Source: Conidiobolus incongruus B7586 (Eukaryota; Entomophthoromycota; Entomophthoromycetes; Entomophthorales; Conidiobolaceae). Taken from it: 64,000 bases of DNA. Where the stretch lies: assembly GCA_000697335.1 (NCBI GenBank), contig JNEM01015157.1:1-64000 (forward strand), read 5' to 3'. Made by a program: the position numbers and the translations under genes. Positions 40,903 to 51,230 of this stretch are shown here, piece by piece (position 1 is the stretch's first letter; every line of letters begins with the position of its first letter). Below the pieces are notes generated by a model. That model made no database searches. It worked only from the letters and a program-made list of their open reading frames with translations, and was not told the DNA's origin.

Positions 40903-42410
40903 CTAAATTTCAATGCTAATACCATTAGCTTGTGCTTCATTTTTGATATGTTCAAATACTTTTAAAAATTTTCTTCTAGCTCCAAGTGCAGCAACTCCCA
41001 TTTCAGCAAGTTGGGTATCGTTCAACTGAATCACCTGACGCCAGGTCATATGCGTGAAAAGGTTGGTGTATTTATGTAGACGAAGAGATCGCATCCAATC
41101 AGGAATGCTTTCTAATATCTCGAAATTGACGGGATCAAGTGGCTTAGGATCTTTAGGAGCCTCAGGCTTGTCACCAGTATTATCTGGACTTGCACTGGTG
41201 CTATTTGCTGGGGGCTGAGCGGGAGGCTGTTCAGCAGATCCATTTTTACTTCCAGGGTGAGGTAGTCCGGGTGGAAATGCGGGTGATTTCAATGCAGGAC
41301 TACGAGGAATACCTGGAGAAGTAGCCCCAAGGCGGCTTTCGCTTTCGGGTAAGTTTAGAGTTAATTTATGGAGATTGCGAGAAATATATTCCTCATTCCC
41401 TCCTTCAGCAGATTCAGAAACTTCCTTAATAGAACTACCCCAGGTGGGATCTAATAAGGCAGCAGACTTAGGACGAGATCCAGAAGAGAGCATAGTTGAA
41501 GGGGGTTCGATTTTGGTAGCTTGCCAAGCAGCTGATTTTGGACGTTCCAAACCAGCGGAACCAATATCTCCTTTGGACCAGTTAGAAGCGCCTAAAACAT
41601 CAATAGGATTCAAGTTTTTGTGTCTAAATCCACCTCTGCCTAAACTAGAGCGACTATTAGCCCAACTTGCATCGCTTCTATCTTGAACCAATGATGATCT
41701 ATTTGATCGACTAGAATTGGTATCTGATAAAAATAATGACGAGTCACCAACACCACGGGTATCTAATGTACCTAAGGGCATGGAGTAACGATCAATTGGT
41801 TGACGACGATTTGAAAGGGGATAGTTATTTAAAGCTATAAGAAAAAAAATCGGTTTAATATAAATTGCGGGTTTAATATTAAATAGTAATTACTTGGCAT
41901 GCCAGCTTTAGAATGAGATAAAATTTCTTTTACAGGATCCTTTGTTAATTTTTGTAAAACAGTAATAAAAAAGCGAACTTGAACTTGAGTGCTTTGGTGA
42001 AGGAGACTATATAAAGCTGCAGTTCTCTCTGCTTCAGATAATGCTGAAAACCAATTTTCAACTGCCAGCAGCTCTTCTTTAAAGGTAGGTTCTAGATTGG
42101 CTCTAGCCATTTCCTCAAGCATTCTTTCATATTGGGTTAAATCTTGGAACCATTTTTCCAATTCCTCAGCTAAATCATTAAAGATTTACAGTCAATTTTG
42201 ATGAAAATTTTTCAAAATGAAAAGTATAAATATTGAAACAAAAGTCTTACCTTCAGCAGAAGGTTTATGCTGAGTTCCGAAAACTTCAGATGTTGGACGA
42301 GGGAAGCCTGATGAGCTAGAAGGGACAGGATGTTTAGAGTCGTGAGTCATACTTACCGAGTTAATGTTGGTAGTTCCGAGGAATTGCTCAGAAATAGGAC
42401 GATGATCCAT
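40903..42410 (-). CDS. VTS1: SAM-domain RNA-binding protein, Vts1/Smaug type
   Basis: Binds stem-loop Smaug recognition elements in mRNAs and promotes deadenylation and decay; cytoplasmic. Exons are 42410-42251, 42169-41894 and 41834-40903, giving 455 aa (yeast Vts1 is 523). An N-terminal conserved helical block (about 55-130: [40 protein letters not shown]) is typical of fungal Vts1. A Ser/Pro/Gly-rich middle follows. The C-terminal SAM domain (about 387-445) contains [26 protein letters not shown] and [13 protein letters not shown]. The last motif carries the basic RNA-contact residues of Vts1/Smaug. Introns are 81 and 59 nt. The identification is firm because the N-terminal block and SAM type both fit. 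Confidence 0.94.
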
Positions 42411-43946
42411 TTAAATTAAAAAACCGTTCGATATAATAATAATAATAATAAAGTGATACTGTAGACAAGATCAGACCAGCCTTCTCTTTAACAAATGATG
42501 AATGAAGGGTTAACTTGAATAAGGAGTCTTTGAATTGAAATTATTTAAAATGCAATTTTGGTTGAGGAAAAGATTAATGAGATATTTATGGGGTGAAGAC
42601 TGGTTTGGAAATGATTTTGGGTTATTTAGTGGATGATCGATTATGAATTCTGAATGATGGAATGATGAAGAGAAAATGTTTCGATAGGCTTAAATCGAAT
42701 GAGAGTATATCTCACCAATCATCACTAGTATATGCTATTTACTGTACTAAATATATATATATATATATATATAAATTTTAGTTATATTAATTCATTTGCA
42801 TTTAAACTTAATATTATATGAGTATTAAATTATGTTATAAAATCCAATTTTATCAAATAGTTTTATTCTGTTCCACGTATTTAAAATGACTTATTTATCT
42901 TATCAAATTCAGTATTCAATCTATTTTTAAATCATTAACTGGTTTATGCTACTAATCATATTATTGTGTAAATATCTAGTATTTTTAAGCTGTACCAATC
43001 TCTAACAGATAAAAATAGAATTATACGATTAATTATAATCTATAAATTAAACATTTTCAAGCTCAATATTTAATTAGCCAATTTACACGTTATAGATATT
43101 TATTCTTGCAAAAAAAAATCTGACTTGAAACATTAAGCTTGATTAATAGTTTTATATTTTACGTTTTCGTTTTTTATGATAGTAACTTAAGCTTATATTT
43201 AGCAAACTGTTGATTAATGCAAACATTAGATGAAATCATCAGCATGACTCATATGATTATTTAAGATCTTATGAATCAAATAATTTTCACAACTATTTAA
43301 TTTAATTTTGCCAAAGCATAATAGATAGTGCTTTTATATTAACTGTAATATCTTGAATAGATCTAATATTGACAAGTCATTAATTATTTTGTTTATTAAT
43401 GTTGACAAGAAAACAATATTCAAGGAATCCGATATTAAAAATAATTCTTTTTAATATATTTTGTTATACCAGAAAAGTTCAAACTAGAGAGTGGAACAAG
43501 CTGAACTTAACCTATCAACTATATTTATTAGACATGCTTTGCCAACAATTATTAATATTGCCAATGGTGAATACTACACATATACAAATTATGAAATCTA
43601 GGGTATTAATTTGATCAATTAAATATTATCTTCTATTAATAATAATTAATATTATTTAAAATTTTAAACTATATTTTTTTCTAAAGTAAGTTTTATATCA
43701 GTAAATGAGTGACAAAAAATTGAGCCAATGCTATATTTGGATTAGATTACATGGCTGGATTATAAAATAATTACTCTTTCAAAATTTTGATTTAATAGCA
43801 GTTTTGATTTATTAAGTCGATTATTTCAGTTAAATATAATGAATAATTTTAGGAATATAATTTGAATGATAATATTAATTAAATATTAGTAATATTATAA
43901 ATCAAAATTTAATTAATTGTACAATTTTATAAAAGGTAATGTAACA
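42411..43946. other. AT-rich spacer with (AT)n run
   Basis: Includes the VTS1-like promoter and an AT run at 42751-42773. A plus-strand open frame at 43399-43614 has somewhat protein-like codons (RKVQTREWNKLNLTYQLY) but no family match and no clear start context. It may be a relic. Confidence 0.45.
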
Positions 43947-45543
43947 TTATCTGAACCTTTTCACTCCTTTACCCAGATGCCTTTCAAATTGATTTAAGCA
44001 GCCAGTGTACTTGAGTTCTTTGCTATTATTTACATCATAAAGTTTCCAAAATCTAAGTGTTTCGTCTCCAGCAACAGTGACCAAAGTGGTATGATCTGGG
44101 CTCATCTTCATACTTAGGATATTGTCGTCGTGACCCTTGAGGTAGTATTGAAGTACGAAATCGGGATAGGACCAAAGAGCTACCGTATAATCCATCATGT
44201 TATGATCTGTTAAAGGATATCCATGCGAAGATATTAACTCTTCAGCTACGGGTGACCACATGACATTTGTGACTTGGCATGTAGTATTCAAAGATTTGAC
44301 GATTTTATTGCTATTTGTATCCCAAATTCGGATCATCGAATCACGTAAACCCCCTCCAACAGCAAGTTGATGCTTCCGATGAGGGCTCCAAGACAAAGCT
44401 TGAGGTGTTTCAATTGATTCAGGGAATTTCAACAAGGGCCTACTTAGGTTTCTAAACTCCCATACATAGCAAGATCCATCAATACTGCCACTAATAATTT
44501 TACTAAAATCCGAGCTCCAATCTAAGCCGCAGATTTCAGCCTTGTGAAATTTTGCAGAATTTACTAGAGCATCGGCAGCTCTAAAGTCTAGAAAGTTAAT
44601 GCGAGAATCTTTGGCTCCAGTCATAACAACATCATGATCAGACCATCGAATTTGCATTACTTTCTGAACATTATTCTGACATTGGCGAATATGCTGTCTA
44701 GTTTCAAAGCTCCAGAGATTGAGCTTTAGCTGATCTGTAGCGGTGAGAATTCGTTCACCCTTATGATCAAACCCCAAGCTTGAAACTGGTCCCTTGTCTT
44801 CAAAATCGTGAAATAAGGTAACTTCATCGTTCCTGTTATTAAGCGTATACACTCTCTTATTCAGTCCAATGGCAAGGAAGTTACTAATGGACCAATCTAC
44901 CAAAGTGGAATAAAATTTTCTTCCAATCTCGGGTGCATCGAGCACTTTATGACACCTAGGGTGTCTAGGAGTTTTTATTTTTGGGAATGAGTCCACTACT
45001 TCATTTAACAAAGGAGAATACATAATGTGGTTTGGATATTGGCTGATGCCTGGAGATACTGATAAATGACTGGAAGATTTTGGAGCTTTAAAACTAAACA
45101 ATTTGCCACTGCTGTGATGTGGACCAACGTTTGATGTCTTTTCTGAAATTCTCTTGGGTGGAGAGAGTAATATTTGGGCTCTTAATAATTCATCTCTAAG
45201 TTGATGAGCTTGGTCTAAATAACAGTTAGTAAATTAGAGAACGAAGATTGAAATTTATTTTCACTTTGTAAAACTTCTTCAACTTGAACTATTCCAACAG
45301 ATGCCTGCCTATTAATTAGAGTTGATTTTTGAGAGACTTCAGGTTGTTGAAGTGTTGAATATCTTTGAGACAGAGTGAAGGGGTTATTATCAGGAAGGGG
45401 AACAAATCTAAATTACCAAATATAATCATATATTTTCAAAGCTTGTCAAATAAGAATTACCTATCTCCTTCGTCACCAGCATTTGAATCTAAAACCCCAA
45501 TCGCTAATTTTAATCTCTTTAAATTATGCTCCAATGGATCCAT
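43947..45543 (-). CDS. Cdc20/Cdh1 (Fizzy)-family APC/C activator, divergent
   Basis: WD40 co-activator that brings substrates to the anaphase-promoting complex. Exons are 45543-45461, 45407-45265 and 45214-43947, giving 497 aa. The C-box is DRFVP (residues 27-31; consensus DR-F/Y-I-P) and spans the first splice junction. HKVLDAPEIGRKFYSTLVDWS (about 163-183) is the family hallmark before the propeller, and seven WD40 blades occupy about 180-475. WSPHRKHQLAVGGG, SHGYPL and GDETLRFW are conserved Cdc20/Cdh1 elements. The C-terminus ends in Phe-Arg where the IR tail normally has Ile-Arg. Several blades are diverged (LNLWSFETRQ, INFLDFRA). It could be Cdc20, Cdh1/Fzr or a meiotic activator (Ama1/Mfr1-like), and the sequence alone does not decide. 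Confidence 0.88.
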
Positions 45544-46598
45544 TAGTCAGTAAATTCAAACTAACTAGAGGAACTTAGCGATATTTAATTAATAGATATT
45601 TGTGCAATGATTAAGTTAATAGGGAATAATGAAAATGGTACAATAATGAGTATTGAATTTTATTTAAATGATGATCAATCATATCACTTCTAACTTGGCA
45701 AATTTAAATTGATAACATTTTAATTTTAAATATGGGATTTCTTTTCAATATAAAAATATTCTTGAAAAATCAATATTGATTAATATTTAAAATTATTAAT
45801 GATTAGTTTAAAAGGGTTCAATAAATAATGAATATTGATTATACAACTACCTACACATTAATTTTACTAATAATAAACTTTAAAAATGTTTTATAAACAC
45901 CTAGAATAATTTACCAATATTCTAAAGAATCGAGATATTATATAATCTAATTCAATTGGCACCTTGATAAATTATAACATCAAAAACCAATGAATATATT
46001 TTTTTCAAGTTAACCTATTAACTTAATCAACAAAAATACGTATTAAAATGGTTAAATTGTTATTGAAATATACATCATACCTAATATTTATCATTATTTT
46101 AACTTTGTTTGTATGTTTATCTCTGATAAAGATATATTGAATTTTTAATTAAGCTCAATTTAGAAGCTAAAACATTCGTTGATTTATTGCCATTATTGAT
46201 AAAAAATTAATTATCATTCATTACTTAATTGTATTGAATGATCTTAATTTAACTTCAATTTGGAACATCCTGATAATTATACAAATTTATATGAATATTA
46301 TAATCATGATGAATATTTTGAAATAATTGTTAAATCATTAATATAAATTTTAAAGTATTAGTGCATCAATAAATACCTAATGTTTATAATATCATAAACT
46401 GAAATAAGGATGGATAACACATTATGTATTTTTTTCAAAATTGACTGTCCAACTCATTGGGTTAATTTTGTTTACTAATTCCATAATCGATATTTAATTA
46501 TTAATCTTACTATTATTTATCCCATAATTTGAAATGTAAAACTGCATTTATTAAATAAGAGGCATTGTATTCACTTCAAGTTAATTAATATAATTTTC
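45544..46598. other. Divergent AT-rich promoter region
   Basis: Lies between the divergent APC/C-activator gene and the small coiled-coil gene. No coding signal is found. Confidence 0.55.
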
Positions 46599-47322
46599 AT
46601 GTATAGAAATAATCAAGATTCTAAATTATCAGAACTAAATAAGCGATGTCAGTTCATTGATACCATTTTAAATGAAGAATGTCATTGGTTATTTTCACCT
46701 AAACTCTCTTTATTTCCAGAATATCAAATTGAATTAAATACGATTAAAAATGAAAGTTGCAATAGTTTAATAGATGAAATTAAATCTTGTGAAGTGGAAA
46801 TAAAAAGATTGAAAGATAAATTAGGTCATTTCAAAGTAACTTATAGTTTTATGTTACTGTATTTAATTATATTAATTTCAGCTTCAGGATGTTGATTATG
46901 ATGTTAATATAAGCGAACATAGAGAAACTCTTGAAAAGTTAGCAACTAGATTAAGTCTTAACATTGAACTGTTTATGGATTTAAATCAAGACACATCATC
47001 TGAACCAATTGATGATACAAACAAAGGTAATTGCAATACCTTCAATCAAAAGGTTTTCTCAATGTTTCTAATCTTTCACTAGAATTAGGTGAAAAGCTAC
47101 TAGTATACAATGAATATTTAGAGAAAACTGAAAGTGTAATTAATTATACTTTAGATTCATATAACTGCTAATTCATATCAAATATAGCTATTTAATATTT
47201 TGAATGACATACGGAATCACACTGATTCTCATCAAAATGTAATATCGGAAGATTTGCTATTTGAAATTGAAACTAGGAAGAGATCTCTTGAAAAAATGAT
47301 CAATATACATAATCAATTATAA
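46599..47322 (+). CDS. Small coiled-coil protein of unknown function
   Basis: Not recognised. Exon 1 (46599-46835, 79 codons) has a heptad-like helical end (SLIDEIKSCEVEIKRLKDKL). Exon 2 (46882-47026) joins in phase and continues as acidic helix (HRETLEKLATRLSLNIELFM). Exon 3 (from 47083) reads ELGEKLLVYNEYLEKTESVI and reaches a stop at 47169-47171. A further open stretch at 47188-47322 (LFNILNDIRN..., EDLLFEIETRKRSLEKMI) is preceded by an ATATAG acceptor and ends in TAA. It is helical and charged like the rest, so it is probably a fourth exon, but I could not find a donor in exon 3 giving matching phase. Length is about 155-190 aa. Small coiled-coil subunits of spindle or kinetochore complexes look like this, but that is speculation. 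Confidence 0.55.
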
Positions 47323-47518
47323 ATATTTTAATTATCTGTTTAATATAATATAAAATCACAGTCCACATTTAAATTATATTGATATTAAATAAAACATATT
47401 ATTATTACCTATTATATATGAAAAATCTACACAGTAATTAAAGTTAATTAAATGTTTATTAGTTTTAAATGTAATGCTAGCAATATATAATTGATCTATA
47501 TTCATTACTGTTGTAAAA

Positions 47519-49229
47519 TTAATCATTTGAAATATCTCTTCCATAAAAAATTTTCCTTGTCCAGTCGGCACAAACCATAATTATGTTTCTCAGTGAGAAT
47601 AACTCGGACAAATACACACTTCTCCAGAATAAATAGGTTAATATACCTCCAAACGCTGCGTTATAATTCATAATCTTTAAATCCGCAACAGCCTTATCAG
47701 ATCCTATATAACTATTGAAAATTTGTTAGAGATGATATTGTTAAATGGAGCTTATTCTTACGCTAATGATCCATAGTGGGTATATTCAAAGCCTTTAGTG
47801 CTTTGGAGTGTTTGAGCCATAATACTCTCCGGACTAGTTGGGTTCAAAGCGCTGTATTTGGCTACATTCTTCAATACTCTGGCCAAATATTTACCCTGTT
47901 GAGACGCCACTTGTGCTGTGGCAGAATATCTAAAAAAATATTTAATGATTAGATTGTCAATTAAATCGATGGCAAATTATATTTACTGAGTAGCAGTGGC
48001 ATCGCCCAATGCAAAGATATTATTGGTTCCCTTCACTAATAAATGCTCATTAACACTTAATCCTTTTCTATAAAATAATTAGTATATCGATTTTATATAA
48101 TTTCAAGATCAATATTCAATACAGATTGGACTGGTCATCTTTCATTTCTTCAATCAGGTTTTTGACAACATCTCTATGTGTATTACCAGCTGCCCAGACC
48201 AGCAAACCTAAGTGATTGAATGTTGGCTAAGTTATATTGACTCATAAGTTGACATAATTACCATATTCAAGCTCCTTTATGCCTTCCTCTGTTTCAATAG
48301 TTACTTTTTTCTAATTATTTCTATCAATTAAAGCTGGATATATATAATATGATGAAATATACCTCATTCACTGATTTTACTTTGCTCTTAGTTAACACAT
48401 TGATATTATTTTTCTTGAATGTGGACTGTGTGTAATCAATTAATTTAGTTGAGAAGGCGGGTAGTAATCGATCAAAAGCTTCAATAAGAGTAATGCTGAA
48501 TTTGTCTACCAAATCAGGATACCACTTGGTGAGATCTTCCTTCAAATAATCGTGAAGTTCTGCTGCGTATTCAACTCCCGTGGGGCCTCCACCTACTACG
48601 ACCATATGTAATAAACGCTTTTGCTCTTCCAGCGATTGACCTTTGAAGGAGGCTAATTCTAGGCAATCAGATAATTTACTTCGAATGGTCGTTGCGTGGG
48701 AAACTTCCTTTAAGAAGCATGCATGCTCTTTTACTCCAGGAGTTCCAAACGTACCCGTTTCAGCACCTACTCCAACTACCAAATAGTCATAATTGATCAC
48801 ATTGCCAGCGGGCGGTAAGTTTTTGTCGGATGTAGCATGGATTTGAATCAAATTATTTTTGAAATCAATTTTATCACAGCTCGCTTCCACATATCTAACA
48901 TTATTTGGTTTCTTCTTCGTAGTATAGCGAATAGGCTCGATAATGCTTCGCACCTCCAATGTGCCAACTGTACAACTGGGCAACAATGGCGTAAACAAGA
49001 AATAGTTACGAGGTGATACCACTGTGACATTGAAGTCTCTGGTATCCAATTTCTTCAATAGTGAGATTGATCCCCATCCAGTGCCTAATATCACCAAATT
49101 TTTCTTATTGTTTTGATGCTGAGTAGTAGTTGCATAACCTCTTAATATGGTATTCTTACTTATGAAATTTCCTTTTAAAGAGATCGGTCTCTTTGATAGT
49201 ATCAAGCGACTGAATTTATTGTAATCCAT
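47519..49229 (-). CDS. Type-II (alternative) NADH:ubiquinone oxidoreductase, copy A, no membrane helix
   Basis: Rotenone-insensitive flavoenzyme passing electrons from NADH to ubiquinone without proton pumping; inner mitochondrial membrane. Exons are 49229-48363, 48310-48262, 48207-48123, 48067-47987, 47929-47762 and 47711-47519, in phase throughout, giving 480 aa. A basic presequence ends near RGYATT (Arg30-Ala33), an R-x-Y|A type MPP site. The FAD motif is VILGTGWGS (about 46-54). The NADH motif is MVVVGGGPTGVEYAAEL (about 210-226). NNIFALGDATATQYSATAQVASQQGKY is the quinone/FAD-side signature. The C-terminus (LFWRSVYLSELFSLRN, FYGRDIS) matches copy B. Unlike copy B it lacks a hydrophobic segment before the FAD fold, so it may be matrix-facing (Ndi1-like); this is inferred. 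It is a tandem paralogue of the gene at 51.2-52.9 kb. Confidence 0.93.
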
Positions 49230-49339
49230 TAAAGAGTTTGTATTATTATTGGATGAATATATACTATAATTATCTTTTAATACTCAATGACTATTATAAA
49301 ATGATGATTGTATGTGATGATGTAAGGATAGGTTCGGTG

Positions 49340-49362
49340 CTTTTATAAGAATGATGACATCA
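49340..49362 (-). promoter_or_regulatory. TATA box and bZIP-like palindrome, NADH dehydrogenase copy A
   Basis: On the minus strand TATAAAAG (49347-49340) lies about 110 bases upstream of the ATG. Just upstream is the near-palindrome TGATGTCATCA (49362-49352), similar to ATF/CREB-type sites. The spacing suits a promoter. The factor is inferred. Confidence 0.4.
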
Positions 49363-51230
49363 GATAGTATTGGTGAATTAATGATGATTAAGTAACTTTA
49401 GTTCAAAAATATGCAGAAGATCCACATGTTACTCGGCTTAACTAATCGGCTAAAATCGGAGAGTTTATTAGCGTTTGAATTTGAAATATCCCCCCATTGA
49501 AAAATGATAAACAAAATTAACTTTCCATATTGGATTATAATTTGTGAATCGATGAGTAAGGCTTACTATCTATATAATCATGGATGTACTCTGTAATTAA
49601 TTAATTCAGTATGATGACTAAGGTCATTTGATTCATTTTGAGCACTTCAGTAACTATGAATTATATTTTTCAATTATTAATTAAAACTAATTCGATTACT
49701 TCATTAATATCAATGGATATGATCTGATATGAATTGATTCATATTCTAAATACCTATTATGAATTTTAATATATCATCTAATAAAAGGCGGACTTTTGAA
49801 TTCGAAATTTGCACATAGTAAATTTTTCTCCGAATAAATGCGAATTTGTCCATAATTAAGGGAAATTAGGGTTGTAACGGAACACGGTGAAAATTTTAAT
49901 AAGCGAAACAATTAAAAGGATTTTCTTTTTCAAAATACTTTGATTTATGGATTTGGAAATATTCAGATTGATAGAATAAAATTATATAAGATTGGAAATA
50001 ATGGTATATTGCTTACTAATTATTATAGAAAACTATTTAAAAAATAGTTTACCTATTCTATAAATAACTATTATTTATTTACATGGTTTATGGTGGATGA
50101 TCATTTTGGATCTTATCAAAATCTCTTAAAATTATCTAATTCTAATAACTATCATAATCTTTATAATGGTTTAATACTGAAATTTAATACTACTCAACCG
50201 TTTTTAATTCGACCGAATAAAAAAATCTATTATTCGGCTATATTATATGATCAGCATACTCTTCAAACTCATTTGTATATAATCTATTTTGAATAATAAT
50301 ATTTATGATAAATTTATAAAATATTGTGAGAAAATATTTCAAATATACTATTTATTGAATTTTGTTCTGATGTTTTTTAAAAATAAAATATTCGGAGTTG
50401 GCTAATTGTTAAAACCATAGAATCCACTTAATTTAGGATATTTTCCCTTTTTGACTATAATAGGTAATATATCAGGTTCAAAACATTAATAAATGAAATC
50501 TTATACGAATAGTTTTCAGTTAAAAAATTAATTTATATTAGATATATAGATTCTTTAATTTAATATGTTGGTTAGAGTTATAATAGAGTATATATTGAAA
50601 TAAAAATTTAGCAAAAATATAACTGATACTTTCAATATTTCCATAGAAAATTATAGAGAGATAATTAGTAATATTTTAAAATTATTTCATTTTGATTATA
50701 AAAATATTTGATAAGGTTCTTATTAGCTCATTATAAATTCCTATTAATGCTAAGGTACTGAAGTAACCTAGTTTAAGAGAAGGGTACAGTACTACTTGAG
50801 GAATGGGAAAACACTATGTAGTATCCTTGATTTAGGCGTCAACCTCCACTTAAGTATGCTAAATAAAAATAATCATAATAAGTTAAATACTTTTTGAAGT
50901 TTAGATATATAAATATATTTATATGCAATCTAATAAATTATTAAAAATCTTTATTTTGTTGATTTAAATATAATATCACTATAATAAACTAATATTGAGA
51001 AAATGCCAATTTTGTCATAACATTATTCTTAGCAAATATCAAGAGATAATTATCAAGATAATTATTCAACATCAAAGATTTATGATACTCATTTAATTAT
51101 TTTAAATTCAAAATGTATTATTTATGAATTTTTATTCTATTATTAATTTTGAATGTCATGAAACATTTATGATTTAATATGATGTTATTATATTATTTTG
51201 ATATATGAACAATTACACTAGAATGAATTA
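49363..51230. other. Spacer between the tandem NADH dehydrogenases
   Basis: AT-rich. Contains the open frame at 50090-50296 described separately; nothing else is recognised. Confidence 0.5.
50090..50296 (+). CDS. Small hypothetical ORF or relic
   Basis: A 68-codon frame with natural-looking residue use (DDHFGSYQNLLKLSNSNNYH, TTQPFLIRPNKKIYYSAI). It stays open about 14 codons upstream of the ATG, as if it were part of a larger coding region. No family is recognised and no splice partner was found. It may be a decayed gene fragment. Confidence 0.25.
   Translation: MVDDHFGSYQNLLKLSNSNNYHNLYNGLILKFNTTQPFLIRPNKKIYYSAILYDQHTLQTHLYIIYFE

Noticed and set aside
48301-48362. Read-through of NADH dehydrogenase A past residue 289 (ending VYFIILYISSFN)
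   Set aside because: That tail is intron sequence; the splice at 48362 restores homology with copy B.
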